DNA of 64,000 nucleotides from Limnobacter olei (GCF_029087225.1 NZ_JARFJD010000009.1:124001-188000), one strand, 5' to 3'. Shown: positions 48,837 to 57,986, counted from the stretch's first letter. Numbers and translations: made by a program. The notes: generated by a model from the sequence alone, not told the origin.

Positions 48837-49847
48837 TCAGGCCCGGTTTTCCGCCAACGGGTAGGCCTGTGCATCTTCTGCAAGCCAGTTGAGAATCAGG
48901 TCTTCCGTGGTGGAGTCATTCACTAGAGCCACGTGCCCGCAACCGGGCACAGCGGTGTTTTTTCCAAACTCCAGCTTGCTTGACGCCGGTGGGCACACAA
49001 TGTTGTCCTGCGGACTCCAGAGGGACCAAATTTTGGTTTGAAATTCCCTGTCGGTTGGGTGCTCGCGCAAGGTTTTCAAGAAGAAACTTCCCCAGGCCAT
49101 TTGTTTCACATTTTTGCCAATACCTAAGGTAGACAAAGCCGTGCCGTAGTGTGGGCTGCCAATGGTGATCATGCCGGCAATTCTGTGATGCCCGTATTCC
49201 GTGGCATGGTAGCGCACTGCTACACCGCCCATGCTGTGCGCAATGATTTTCACCTGTGGCGCGCCTGTAGCCACAAGCAATTCGTCGATTGCTTCATGAA
49301 TCGCATCGGAATAATTGCGGATTGAACCGATGGCCGGTTCAAGAGTAATTGCATGGGTGCTTACGTCGGCGCGATCAAGCAGGGCGCGTGTACCCGCCCA
49401 CACAGCGGAATTGCACAGATACCCGTGCACCAGCAACACGGGCAGTGGCTTTTTCTTGCGCCAGGTTTTGCCAGCCAATTGTATGCCGTCCGGCTTGGGT
49501 GCCCAGGGTTGAAGCAGCGTGATTAACTTGAGCGACGCAAGGCTTTCTGCAAGCACTGCTTTAACCCAACGTGCAAGGCTGAGTCGGTGAAATCCTTCTC
49601 CCTCGGTGCTGTGGAAGTGCAGACCTTTGTCACGCACTTGCGGAATTTGGCGAACACTGTAGGAAAGGGCGAAACCCGAAATGTTAAAGCCGATGTGTGC
49701 TGCAAACAGCAGGCCTGCCACCACGGTAACTGCCACAACGGCCGCATCGTCGGCTCGAACACCAAACCAATGATGAAGTGCCCAATACAGGCCAAACATG
49801 ACTGCAATATATCCAATCCAGTAAAGCCTGTTCAGGTGGCGAATCAT
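48837..49847 (-). CDS. Membrane-anchored alpha/beta hydrolase (lipase-like)
   Basis: A 336-residue protein with two N-terminal hydrophobic segments (IGYIAVMFGLYWALHHW and AVVAVTVVAGLLFAAHIGF) and then a lipase fold: VLLVHGYLCNSAVW, nucleophile in AHSMGG and a late GCGHVAL. The AHSMGG elbow is the Ala variant also seen in Bacillus lipases. It is the last gene of a tight operon with the GMC oxidoreductase (5-bp gap). It could release fatty alcohol and acid from wax esters. Confidence 0.88.
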   Translation of the reverse strand: MIRHLNRLYWIGYIAVMFGLYWALHHWFGVRADDAAVVAVTVVAGLLFAAHIGFNISGFALSYSVRQIPQVRDKGLHFHSTEGEGFHRLSLARWVKAVLAESLASLKLITLLQPWAPKPDGIQLAGKTWRKKKPLPVLLVHGYLCNSAVWAGTRALLDRADVSTHAITLEPAIGSIRNYSDAIHEAIDELLVATGAPQVKIIAHSMGGVAVRYHATEYGHHRIAGMITIGSPHYGTALSTLGIGKNVKQMAWGSFFLKTLREHPTDREFQTKIWSLWSPQDNIVCPPASSKLEFGKNTAVPGCGHVALVNDSTTEDLILNWLAEDAQAYPLAENRA

Positions 49848-49852
49848 GATGC

Positions 49853-51508
49853 TTAAGCCAGCGCTGTGGCGGCTTGGCCGGTGAGCTCAGCCACCAATTG
49901 CTGGCTCAGTTTGTTGGTCAAACCGTAAATGGACAGTTGTGGGTTTGCACCAATGCTGGTGGGGAACAACGAACCATCGTGAATCGACAAATTCTCGATT
50001 TGCCAATGGCGTCCGTCAGGGCGTACAACACCCAGCTTTTCTTCGCCTGCCATGGCACAACCCCCCATCACGTGGGCGGAAACTACTTTCATACTCAGTG
50101 GTTTCATGTCGAGTTCATTGATCTGCTTCAAGGCTTCATCAATGTTGTTGGCCGGTTTGGAGTACTCATGCACTGGCAGGGTGCTTAGCGCCCCGGCAGC
50201 GTGCTGCAACTCCGCCATGGCTAACAAGGCTCTGCGTGCAGCATCCCAAATTGCAGGGGTTAGCTTGTAGTCCAGCACCGGGCTGCCGTCACTGTTCAAG
50301 CGCACCTGTCCGCCCACACTGCCGGAATTGAAACCATCGCGCAGCAAAGCCAGTTGCATGTGCGTTTTCGAGAAGTTGCGCATCACGTCTGAATGCTTTT
50401 TCGCAAAACCAGGCAGGGTTGAAGCAAAAATGACTGGGTGCAGGGGTGGTGCCTCCAGCTTGAAGCCTACCGGGCCATCAATCGGGTCTGTGTGCAAATA
50501 ATGGTCGCTGTAAATGGTTTGGGGAGCGCCTGCATCGGCGCGCACTTCCTGTTCCATTCTTGCGGCTGAAATGACAACGGGATGCAAAAAGGTGCGTTCG
50601 CCCAAACGGTCGTGCGGATCAGTCGCGTTCGAGCGCAACAACACCGCGGGGGTGTTGATTGATCCACCAGCCAGCACAAAATGTTTGGCGATGACTTCCA
50701 CCTCCTTGCCAGAGGGCAGCACGCCATCGGGATTCATAACCTGGCAGCGTAGGGTTCTAATGCGGCCCTGGGAAATTTTGAAGGAATGCGCGCGCAGGGA
50801 AGCGACCAGTTCCGCACCATGATCAAGCGCAGTTGGAATGGTTGAAACCAGCATGGATTGCTTTGCATTGGTGGGGCAGCCCATGCCGCAGTAGCCCAAG
50901 TTCCAGCAGTCTTTCACGTTGCGGCGAATCGCACCCCAGGAAATTCCTTTGGCTTCAGCGCCACGGCGCAAAATGTCGTTGTTCTCATTGGGTGGTACTT
51001 GCCAGTCGGCAATGTTCAAGCGCCTTTCTGCTTGTTCAAACCACGGGGCCATGGCCTCCACAGTCATGTCTTTCAGGGCAAACTGGTTTTGCCAGAACGC
51101 CAGCGTTTCGGCTGGTGTCCTGAAGCTCGATGTCCAGTTCACGGTGGTGGAACCGCCCACAGTGCGGCCCTGCAAAATATTGATGGCCTTGTCAGCTGTT
51201 TTGCGGCCAGCGCTTTCCTGGTACAGCGTGGGGTAGGCCACTGATTCCAGCATTTTGAAATCTTTTGATGTCTTTAGCGGACCTTCCTCAATTAATAGCA
51301 CCTTCAAGCCTGCCTTGGCGCATATTTCAGCGGTAATACCGCCACCCGCACCGGTGCCAATAATCACTACATCGGCACTCATCTGCTTGGGCATCTCTCG
51401 CTTGTGTGCTTCATAGGCTTTCCAGCCGTTTGCGATACCCGCCGCGAACAGGTCGGGCACTAAGCCGCCCGCCAGGGTCCCCATGGGTTTGATTTCTTGT
51501 TCAGTCAT
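49853..51508 (-). CDS. GMC-family FAD alcohol oxidoreductase
   Basis: A 551-residue GMC flavoprotein. The FAD-binding motif VVIIGTGAGGGITAE is near residue 50, GRTVGGSTTVNW is the second family motif, and the C-terminal active-site region reads SAHVMGGCAMAG and TSIGANPQLSIYGL. This resembles long-chain-alcohol oxidases/dehydrogenases. The ATG at 51508 is used rather than the TTG two codons earlier. The upstream gene encodes a Tat-exported small subunit, as in gluconate-2-dehydrogenase-type complexes, so the pair probably form one enzyme. Confidence 0.92.
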   Translation of the reverse strand: MTEQEIKPMGTLAGGLVPDLFAAGIANGWKAYEAHKREMPKQMSADVVIIGTGAGGGITAEICAKAGLKVLLIEEGPLKTSKDFKMLESVAYPTLYQESAGRKTADKAINILQGRTVGGSTTVNWTSSFRTPAETLAFWQNQFALKDMTVEAMAPWFEQAERRLNIADWQVPPNENNDILRRGAEAKGISWGAIRRNVKDCWNLGYCGMGCPTNAKQSMLVSTIPTALDHGAELVASLRAHSFKISQGRIRTLRCQVMNPDGVLPSGKEVEVIAKHFVLAGGSINTPAVLLRSNATDPHDRLGERTFLHPVVISAARMEQEVRADAGAPQTIYSDHYLHTDPIDGPVGFKLEAPPLHPVIFASTLPGFAKKHSDVMRNFSKTHMQLALLRDGFNSGSVGGQVRLNSDGSPVLDYKLTPAIWDAARRALLAMAELQHAAGALSTLPVHEYSKPANNIDEALKQINELDMKPLSMKVVSAHVMGGCAMAGEEKLGVVRPDGRHWQIENLSIHDGSLFPTSIGANPQLSIYGLTNKLSQQLVAELTGQAATALA

Positions 51509-51523
51509 TGGCAAAGGTGAAGG

Positions 51524-52039
51524 TCAGAGAACTTGGAAGGGCGGGCCCGGATAGCCCATGTCGACCCACTGGTCGGGCAGTCCATACCAGCTTGCCATCA
51601 TCAGGTCGTGAAGAGCATGGTAGCCGGGTTGGAGTGCCGGAATGGGGTGGTCCCGGAACGACACCAGGAAGGCTTGCACCTGCGCTGGTGAGGCTTGCTC
51701 CCAACTGCTGCCCAAATCGGCAATCAGTCTTCTTCCCACCGGGTTTTCAAGAATATTCAAAAGTTGCCCAAGCTCGGCTTGCGCGTTCGGTGCCAATGTA
51801 TTGGTTGCACCTACAAACGCGTTTACCGCCGCTTCAATTGCTTGGGTTCTCCCTGAGGCTGGTAGCGCAGGGTCTAGTAGCCCTTCGGCAATGGCCTTCA
51901 GCATGGGTATGTGCTGTTGTTGCACAACAGACTGACCTGCGACCACTTCCACTTTGGCAAAGTGCTTGCCCAGCCAACTCAGGCCGCCAGCCAGCAGCAG
52001 ACCAGCGGCACCGAATTTAAAAAATTGACGTCTGTTCAT
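51524..52039 (-). CDS. Tat-signal small subunit (gluconate 2-dehydrogenase subunit 3-like)
   Basis: A 171-residue protein with a twin-arginine-type signal (MNRRQFFKFGAAGLLLAGG). The mature part resembles gluconate 2-dehydrogenase subunit 3, including the late HALHDLMMASWYGLPDQWVDMGYPGPP (first part HALHDLMMASWYGLP). Such subunits escort GMC dehydrogenases, often carried across the membrane as a complex. Since the GMC protein has no obvious signal, hitch-hiker export is possible. Gaps to neighbours are 11 and 15 bp. Confidence 0.83.
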   Translation of the reverse strand: MNRRQFFKFGAAGLLLAGGLSWLGKHFAKVEVVAGQSVVQQQHIPMLKAIAEGLLDPALPASGRTQAIEAAVNAFVGATNTLAPNAQAELGQLLNILENPVGRRLIADLGSSWEQASPAQVQAFLVSFRDHPIPALQPGYHALHDLMMASWYGLPDQWVDMGYPGPPFQVL

Positions 52040-52050
52040 GAAGCTTCTGT

Positions 52051-53505
52051 TTATACCTTGCGGGTCAGCAGTTTGGTCATGAAGGCAAACATTTTGTTGT
52101 CATAGGGTGGCGACAACATTTCCATGACATGGAAACGGCTTTGTTTAAAAATAGGCTTCAGCTTGGTCATGGTGTCAAAACCAAACTTGCCATGGTAATG
52201 GCCCATGCCTGAATCGCCCACGCCGCCAAATGGCAGGTTTTCCTGAGCAATATGAAACAGTGTTTCATTCAGGCACACGCCGCCGGCGATTGTTTGCTTC
52301 ATCACCATGTCTTGGGTTTTTGATTCATCGTCAAACAAATACAAAGCCAGCGGGCGAGGGCGATCGTTGATGTAATCCAGGGCTTCATCCAAACGTTTGT
52401 AGGTGATCACAGGCAGCACCGGACCAAAAATTTCTTCTTGCATCAGCATGGAATCTGGTTTGGCGTTGAATACCAGCGTCATTGGAATTTTACGGCCTGG
52501 GCTGTCGGCAGTTTTCATGAGTGTCACCACGCGCGCACCTTGTTCCGCGGCTTCGTCAATTAAGCGTTGTAGGCGGGTGGCATGGCGGTCAGAAACAATG
52601 CCAGTGAAGTCTTTGGACAAAATGCCGTCCGGGAAGCGGCGATCAATAATTGCCTTGGCGTGTGAAATCAATTGCTCTTCACAGCCTTCGGGAACCATCA
52701 GGTAGTCGGGGGCAATGCAGGTTTGGCCTGCATTGATCGACTTTCCGGACAATGTACGCGCAATTGCATTTTCAAACCGGCCTGGGTTGGCCACGGTGGG
52801 CGCGGTGATGATTACAGGGCTTTTACCGCCAAGTTCAAGCGTCACGGGCACCAGGTTTTCACTGGCGGCCTTCATCACCATCTTGCCCACTGGCGTTGAG
52901 CCGGTGAACAGCAGGTGGTCGAATGGCAGACGGGAAAACTCCGCAGCAACCTCAGGGCCACCATTGATGACCTGTACCACCTCGCGGCCCAGGGCTTTGG
53001 CCAGCAATTCATCGAGCAGGGCACTGAAGCGGGGGGTGTATTCGCTCATCTTGATAAACACACGGTTACCCGCCGCAAGTGCGGCAATCATGGGGCCGAT
53101 GGATAAAAACAAGGGGTAATTCCAGGGCACGATCACACCCACCACGCCCAAAGGCTGTGGCATCAGGCAAGTGCTCGCCGGCTTGAACCAAATGCTGGCG
53201 CCTTCATTGCGAGGCTTCATCCAGCTTTTACCGTGTTTGATGGCGTGGCGAATGCCTTCCAGCGAAGGGAATACCTCTGCCAACAAGGTGTCATTTTTTG
53301 AGCGGTAGCCGAAGTCCTCTGAAATGGCCTCAGCAATTCTCAGCTTGTTGTCGTAAATCATGTCGCTCAACGCCATCAGCCAGGCTTTGCGCTGGCTCCA
53401 TTCCGGGAAGGGGTTGATGCGGTAAGCTTGCTTCAAAGACTCCAAAGTTGCTTTTAGTTCTGCTGCTGTCAATTCTTGGCCGTGTGCTTTGGATGGGGCG
53501 TTCAT
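52051..53505 (-). CDS. Aldehyde dehydrogenase (coniferyl aldehyde dehydrogenase-like)
   Basis: A 484-residue NAD(P)-dependent aldehyde dehydrogenase, nearest in style to coniferyl-aldehyde and membrane-associated fatty aldehyde dehydrogenases. The catalytic cysteine is in NAGQTCIAPDY and the general base in LELGGKSP. GSTPVGKMVM binds the cofactor. The start is the ATG at 53505 (MNAPSKAHG), preceded by GGAGAGTGAG. It heads the four-gene operon. In this setting a long-chain aldehyde substrate is more likely than coniferyl aldehyde. Confidence 0.92.
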   Translation of the reverse strand: MNAPSKAHGQELTAAELKATLESLKQAYRINPFPEWSQRKAWLMALSDMIYDNKLRIAEAISEDFGYRSKNDTLLAEVFPSLEGIRHAIKHGKSWMKPRNEGASIWFKPASTCLMPQPLGVVGVIVPWNYPLFLSIGPMIAALAAGNRVFIKMSEYTPRFSALLDELLAKALGREVVQVINGGPEVAAEFSRLPFDHLLFTGSTPVGKMVMKAASENLVPVTLELGGKSPVIITAPTVANPGRFENAIARTLSGKSINAGQTCIAPDYLMVPEGCEEQLISHAKAIIDRRFPDGILSKDFTGIVSDRHATRLQRLIDEAAEQGARVVTLMKTADSPGRKIPMTLVFNAKPDSMLMQEEIFGPVLPVITYKRLDEALDYINDRPRPLALYLFDDESKTQDMVMKQTIAGGVCLNETLFHIAQENLPFGGVGDSGMGHYHGKFGFDTMTKLKPIFKQSRFHVMEMLSPPYDNKMFAFMTKLLTRKV

Positions 53506-53633
53506 TGTTGTCTCACTCTCCGGTTTAACATTAACGGATGTAAACATAAATTTTGACTATTTTCCATGTCTGATTTGTGCTGCTGTGCAACAAACGATGT
53601 GGAGCTTCACCATTTAACGGCAATTGAATCCCT

Positions 53634-54341
53634 ATGATTGATATTCAAAGCTCGCCCTTGGAATTACAAAAAGCCATCACAGCCCTTCGCGTGGGTGAGG
53701 GGCGTTCAGTCGAATTTATGCGCTTAAAGAAAGAAATAAAAGTATTTCAAAACAGTAGGTTGGAATTTACTTATAAGGATCTGCTTGAAGATCAGGGCAT
53801 GCGCGCAGCTTGTCGCTTTTTCCTGGATCAACTGTACTGCACGCACGATGTCAGCACGCGAGACCATCAAGTCGAAAGGGTATTGCCCAAATTGGAGAAG
53901 TTGCTGCCAGGTGGGGCGGTAGATACGGTTCGAAAAGTGATTTATATGGATTATCTTGCTGAGCTTCTGGATGATGAAATAACCATGTTTATCAATGAGA
54001 AAGAGTTTTATTCTGATAATTTACTTAAAGAAAAATCTTACATTGAAGCTTTTAGAAAACAAGGGCAATTTGATTTGCGAGAGCGTCAAATTTTGTTGGT
54101 TCGCGAGGTGGGTGAATCCTTGCGCAAGTTGATGCGCCTGCCTTTTTTACGGCCATTGATGAAGATGACACGTGGTGCAGCGCAAAAGGCGAATTTAGAG
54201 GATTTCCACGATTTTCTAAGTCAAGGCCTGGATGCTTTCGCCTCGCTAGAAAAGCCAACCCTGTTTTTTCAGTTGATTCAAGAACGTGAAATGTCCATCC
54301 TTGAAGGGATTCGACAAGGAACCTTGTCGAAATTTCCTTGA
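53634..54341 (+). CDS. Conserved hypothetical protein in the lipid locus
   Basis: I cannot name this 235-residue protein. It is mostly helical and charged, with a recognisable CRFFLDQLYCTHDVSTRDHQ segment, a type seen in uncharacterised proteobacterial proteins. No signal peptide or membrane segment is visible. Its coding DNA is AT-richer than its neighbours in the middle (53940-54060). It lies divergent from the aldehyde dehydrogenase operon and 132 bp upstream of the fadD-type gene on the same strand. Confidence 0.75.
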   Translation: MIDIQSSPLELQKAITALRVGEGRSVEFMRLKKEIKVFQNSRLEFTYKDLLEDQGMRAACRFFLDQLYCTHDVSTRDHQVERVLPKLEKLLPGGAVDTVRKVIYMDYLAELLDDEITMFINEKEFYSDNLLKEKSYIEAFRKQGQFDLRERQILLVREVGESLRKLMRLPFLRPLMKMTRGAAQKANLEDFHDFLSQGLDAFASLEKPTLFFQLIQEREMSILEGIRQGTLSKFP

Positions 54342-54473
54342 CCGCGCCCACGGTGCAGGTACACATCGCAATCGTAGTGCATTAGAATCCATGCTCTTTG
54401 ATATTCCGGTATTGTTTTCCATCAATACAAAACAGTTGCGAAGCACGGCAGTGCCCACAAGAAGGAGACATTT

Positions 54474-56165
54474 GTGACAGATAAAGCCTGGATTCAGAGC
54501 TACCCGCCGGGCGTACCCACGTCGGTTGATTTGGATCAGTACCCGTCTATTCGGGATATTTTTGAGGACGCAAGTCGCAAGTTCGCCGACAAAACCGCAT
54601 TCAGCAACATGGGTACGGCGCTGACCTACGAGCGCCTGGATTCACTAACCCGCGATTTCGGTGCCTACCTTCAAAGCCTGCCTGGCATGAAAAAAGGCGA
54701 CCGTGTCGCCTTCATGATGCCCAATCTGCTGCAATACCCTGTTGCCATGTTGGGTGCAATCCGCGCTGGTTTCGTCGCCGTGAACGTGAATCCGTTGTAC
54801 ACCCCCACCGAGCTTGAACATCAACTGCGGGACTCAGGCGCCAAGGTGATTGTGGTGTTCGAGAACGTGGCTCACACGCTGGAAAAGGTAATCAAAAATA
54901 CGCCTGTCGAGCATATTGTGCTGGCTTCCATGGGTGAAATGCACGGTTTCTTCAAGCGTGTTTTGCTGAATTTTGTGGTGCGCTATGTGAAGAAGCTGGT
55001 GCCGGCGTTCAACATTGCCGGGGCCATTACCTTCAAGAAAGCACTCGCTTTTGGGCGTAATAGCGAGCTACGCAAGGTCAATATTACCCACGACGATTTG
55101 GCTTTTCTTCAATACACCGGCGGAACCACTGGTGTAGCCAAGGGCGCCATGCTGACTCATGGCAATATTGTGGCTAACCTGCAGCAAGCATCGGCCTGGT
55201 TGAACCAGGACATTGAAGAGGGCAAGGAAATTGCGATCACTGCGCTGCCGATGTATCACATCTTCTGCCTGACTGCGAACATTCTGGTGTTTATCAAGGT
55301 GGGCGGTCATTGTCTGTTGATTACTGACCCCAGAAACATGAAAGCTTTTGTGAAAACGCTGGCTGCCGTGCCATTTACGGCGCTTACAGGTGTTAACACC
55401 TTGTTCAATGGCTTATTGAATACCCCTGGTTTTGAGCAAGTCGACTTTTCCCATGTGAAGCTGGTGTTGGGCGGTGGTGCTGCCATTGAGCCTGCGGTGG
55501 CTGATCGCTGGAAGAAAGTCACGGGTACGCGTTTGTCAGAGGCTTATGGTTTAACCGAGGCCTCGCCTGCGGTGTGTATTAATCCCCTGCACGAGGAATA
55601 CAACGGATCGATCGGTTTACCCGTACCGTCCACTGACGTGACAATTCGTGACGATGACTTTAACGAATTGCCGGTGGGCCAGGAGGGCGAATTGTGCTTG
55701 AAAGGCCCGCAGGTGATGCGCGGTTATTGGAACAAGCCACGTGAAACCGCTGAAATTCTGACCCAAGACGGTTGGCTGAAAACAGGCGATATCGCCTACA
55801 TGGACGAAAACGGCTACTTCTATATCACCGATCGCAAGAAAGACATGATTCTCGTGTCGGGCTTTAACGTGTACCCCAAAGAAATTGAAGCTGTGGCCAC
55901 GCTATTGAATGGTATTTTTGAAGCGGCCGCTGTGGGCGTGCCCGATAGCAAAACCGGTGAGGCTGTGAAGCTGTTTGTGGTTAAAAAAGACCCCGATTTA
56001 ACGGCGGAGCAGGTAATCGAGCATTGCCGCAAGCACATGACGGCATACAAAATTCCGCGACACGTGGAATTCATGAAGGAACTGCCCAAGAGCCCGGTAG
56101 GCAAAGTGCTGCGCCGCGAGCTTCGCGACATGGAAAAGAAGCGTTTGCAAGAGCAAGTCAGCTGA
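54474..56165 (+). CDS. Long-chain fatty acid--CoA ligase (FadD-type)
   Basis: A 563-residue AMP-forming ligase. The adenylation motif is YTGGTTGVAKGAMLTH, followed by EAYGLTEASP and the C-terminal TGDIAYMDENGYFYITDRKKD (core GYFYITDRKKD). This is the classical FadD pattern, unlike the FATP-like ligase at 33952-35721. It starts with GTG at 54474 with AAGGAGA upstream. It would activate fatty acid released by the lipases or made by the aldehyde dehydrogenase. Confidence 0.94.
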   Translation: MTDKAWIQSYPPGVPTSVDLDQYPSIRDIFEDASRKFADKTAFSNMGTALTYERLDSLTRDFGAYLQSLPGMKKGDRVAFMMPNLLQYPVAMLGAIRAGFVAVNVNPLYTPTELEHQLRDSGAKVIVVFENVAHTLEKVIKNTPVEHIVLASMGEMHGFFKRVLLNFVVRYVKKLVPAFNIAGAITFKKALAFGRNSELRKVNITHDDLAFLQYTGGTTGVAKGAMLTHGNIVANLQQASAWLNQDIEEGKEIAITALPMYHIFCLTANILVFIKVGGHCLLITDPRNMKAFVKTLAAVPFTALTGVNTLFNGLLNTPGFEQVDFSHVKLVLGGGAAIEPAVADRWKKVTGTRLSEAYGLTEASPAVCINPLHEEYNGSIGLPVPSTDVTIRDDDFNELPVGQEGELCLKGPQVMRGYWNKPRETAEILTQDGWLKTGDIAYMDENGYFYITDRKKDMILVSGFNVYPKEIEAVATLLNGIFEAAAVGVPDSKTGEAVKLFVVKKDPDLTAEQVIEHCRKHMTAYKIPRHVEFMKELPKSPVGKVLRRELRDMEKKRLQEQVS

Positions 56166-56201
56166 TTTTCTTCGTTTTTAGCAGGTAATGGCCCTGTGTC
56201 G

Positions 56202-56230
56202 TTGCCTGTTTTCTGAAAACCCACTATAAT
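56202..56230 (+). promoter_or_regulatory. Strong sigma-70 promoter of the rpsF operon
   Basis: TTGCCT (56202-56207), a 17-bp spacer, and a perfect TATAAT (56225-56230). It lies about 75 nt upstream of the rpsF ATG and is the clearest promoter in the window. Confidence 0.8.
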
Positions 56231-56242
56231 TTTGGGTTACCT

Positions 56243-56269
56243 GCTGCTGCACCACGGGGGTGCGGCGGC
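56243..56269 (+). promoter_or_regulatory. rpsF leader hairpin, candidate S6:S18 autoregulatory site
   Basis: GCTGCTGCACC (56243-56253) pairs with GGTGCGGCGGC (56259-56269) as an 11-bp stem with two G-U pairs and an ACGGG loop. It lies at the start of the transcript from the promoter at 56202-56230. Many bacteria carry a structured S6:S18-binding leader before rpsF; assigning this hairpin to that class is inference. Confidence 0.5.
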
Positions 56270-56304
56270 TTTTCCAATTGTGGAAAATCCATAGGAGTTA
56301 ATCA

Positions 56305-56709
56305 ATGCGTCACTATGAAATTGCTTTCATCGTGCATCCCGACCAAAGCGAGCAAGTGCCTGCCATGGTTGAGAAGTATCGTGGAACCATCGAAGCCAAC
56401 GGCGGCAAAGTACACCGCCACGAAGATTGGGGCCGTCGCCAATTGGCTTACCCAATCCAGAAATTGGCCAAAGCACACTATGTGTTGTTGAACATTGAAT
56501 GCAGCCAGGAAGTTCTTGAAGAACTGGAAACTGCGTTTAAATTCAATGATGCCGTACTGCGTCACTTGACTGTGAAGATGAAAAAAGCTGAAACCGCGCC
56601 TTCTCCAATGATGAAGGAAGTTCAGCGTGAGCAAGAGCGTAAAGCCGCTTCTGCCACTGCGTCTTCGAACGACGACAGTTCCGATTCAGACGAGGGTGAC
56701 GACGAGTAA
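56305..56709 (+). CDS. rpsF: 30S ribosomal protein S6
   Basis: S6 binds S18 on the 30S platform. The protein opens [19 protein letters not shown] and has the family's [17 protein letters not shown]. It is 134 residues long with an acidic, Ser/Asp-rich tail ([14 protein letters not shown]), somewhat longer than average. An AGGAG ribosome-binding site precedes the ATG. It leads the rpsF-priB-rpsR-rplI operon. Confidence 0.98.
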   Translation: MRHYEIAFIVHPDQSEQVPAMVEKYRGTIEANGGKVHRHEDWGRRQLAYPIQKLAKAHYVLLNIECSQEVLEELETAFKFNDAVLRHLTVKMKKAETAPSPMMKEVQREQERKAASATASSNDDSSDSDEGDDE

Positions 56710-56735
56710 TTTCGTCTTAACACAACACTGAATCA

Positions 56736-57086
56736 ATGAATCAGGAGGAAGCAGCGGAAAATCCAGATAAGGTTGGGGAAGAAGGAAAGGCTGGCATCAA
56801 CCAGTTCACCTTGACCGCCAAATTGGTTGCAAAATCAATATTGCGATACACCCCGGCAGGTTTGCCCATTTGCGAATTCGAGCTTGAACACGACAGTGAG
56901 CAGCTTGAAGCCAGCAAGCCAAGAATGGTGAAGTGCACAGTTTCAGCGGTCGCGCTGGGTGTGGCAGCCAACCAAGTCAGTGGCCTTGAAGTGGGAAGCC
57001 TGAAAAACTGGACCGGATTCATAGCGCTTCGTTCGCACAAATCAAAAAGTCTTCGATTCCATGTTTGCGCAGTGCGCGAATGTTGA
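56736..57086 (+). CDS. priB: Primosomal replication protein N (PriB)
   Basis: PriB is a small OB-fold protein of the replication-restart primosome. The family core is NQFTLTAKLVAKSILRYTPAGLPICEFELEH. At 116 residues it has about 20 extra N-terminal acidic residues (MNQEEAAENPDKVGEEGKAG) compared with typical PriB, and no clear ribosome-binding site at the ATG. No usual start codon lies nearer the core, so I keep this start. Its place between rpsF and rpsR is conserved. Confidence 0.9.
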   Translation: MNQEEAAENPDKVGEEGKAGINQFTLTAKLVAKSILRYTPAGLPICEFELEHDSEQLEASKPRMVKCTVSAVALGVAANQVSGLEVGSLKNWTGFIALRSHKSKSLRFHVCAVREC

Positions 57087-57111
57087 GGACTTGAAATAGT
57101 TGGAGAATATT

Positions 57112-57381
57112 ATGGCTTTTGGTCGTAAAAATGATCGCAAGGGACGTCGTCCACAACAAAACCCCTTGTTCAAGCGCAAGAAGTTTTGCCGCTTCACAGT
57201 GGGCAAGGTAGAGCAAATCGATTACAAAGACATCGACACGCTCAAGGATTTCATCAGCGAAAACGGCAAGATCATGCCCGCTCGTATCACTGGTACCAAG
57301 GCGAATTATCAGCGCCAGTTGGACACAGCGATCAAGCGCGCACGTTTCCTGGCTTTGCTGCCTTACACCGACAACCACTAA
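57112..57381 (+). CDS. rpsR: 30S ribosomal protein S18
   Basis: S18, 89 residues, with the family core [31 protein letters not shown] and a conserved [13 protein letters not shown] end. The start is the ATG at 57112 ([11 protein letters not shown]) with GGAGA upstream; an earlier in-frame start at 57100 adds four residues but lacks support. Confidence 0.98.
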   Translation: MAFGRKNDRKGRRPQQNPLFKRKKFCRFTVGKVEQIDYKDIDTLKDFISENGKIMPARITGTKANYQRQLDTAIKRARFLALLPYTDNH

Positions 57382-57399
57382 GCAGTACGGGAGAACACC

Positions 57400-57852
57400 A
57401 TGCAAGTAATTCTTCTTGAAAAAATGCCCAATTTGGGTCAACTGGGTGACGTGGTTCGCGTAAAAGACGGCTACGCACGTAATTTCCTGATCCCTTACGG
57501 CAAAGCCAAGCGCGCCACTGAAGCTGCAATCGCTGAATTCCAGGCACGCCGCGCCGAACTGGAAAAAGCTGCTGCTGAAAAGCTGGCCGCCGCCCAAGCC
57601 CTGGGTGCCAAGTTGAGCGAAACCACTGTCCAACTGAGCGAAAAAGCTGCTGTGGATGGTCGTTTGTTTGGTTCGGTAACCAATCACGACATCGCTGCCG
57701 CACTGAATGCCTCTGGCCTGAAAGTTGAGAAAGCACAAGTACGCATGCCCAACGGCGCGCTGAAAATTGCTGGCGAGCACACTGTGACTGTTGCCCTGCA
57801 CCCCGACGTGGTTGTAGACGTGAAAGTTGTGGTGGCTGGCGAAGCAGCTTAA
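57400..57852 (+). CDS. rplI: 50S ribosomal protein L9
   Basis: L9, 150 residues: [32 protein letters not shown] is the N-terminal domain (signature [17 protein letters not shown]), then the long connecting helix and the C-terminal domain ending [19 protein letters not shown] precedes the ATG. A terminator-like hairpin lies 93 nt after the stop. Confidence 0.99.
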   Translation: MQVILLEKMPNLGQLGDVVRVKDGYARNFLIPYGKAKRATEAAIAEFQARRAELEKAAAEKLAAAQALGAKLSETTVQLSEKAAVDGRLFGSVTNHDIAAALNASGLKVEKAQVRMPNGALKIAGEHTVTVALHPDVVVDVKVVVAGEAA

Positions 57853-57944
57853 TCAAAGCGCTTCAGCCATACCCGGTTTTAAGGCGAATTAGACCATAGG
57901 GTTTAGCCACATTCGGTTATACTTTTCGGTCTGCCTGAACCCAC

Positions 57945-57973
57945 AAAAAAGGTCACCTCAGGGTGGCCTTTTT
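57945..57973 (+). terminator. Terminator between rplI and dnaB
   Basis: AAAAAAGGTCACC (57945-57957), loop TCAG, GGTGGCCTTTTT (57962-57973), a 7-bp GC-rich core with one G-U pair plus A/T extension. It ends 13 nt before the dnaB ATG. A TATACT (57918-57923) lies just upstream, so if dnaB uses it the hairpin would be in the dnaB leader. Confidence 0.75.
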
Positions 57974-57986
57974 CTATTGCGAAACT

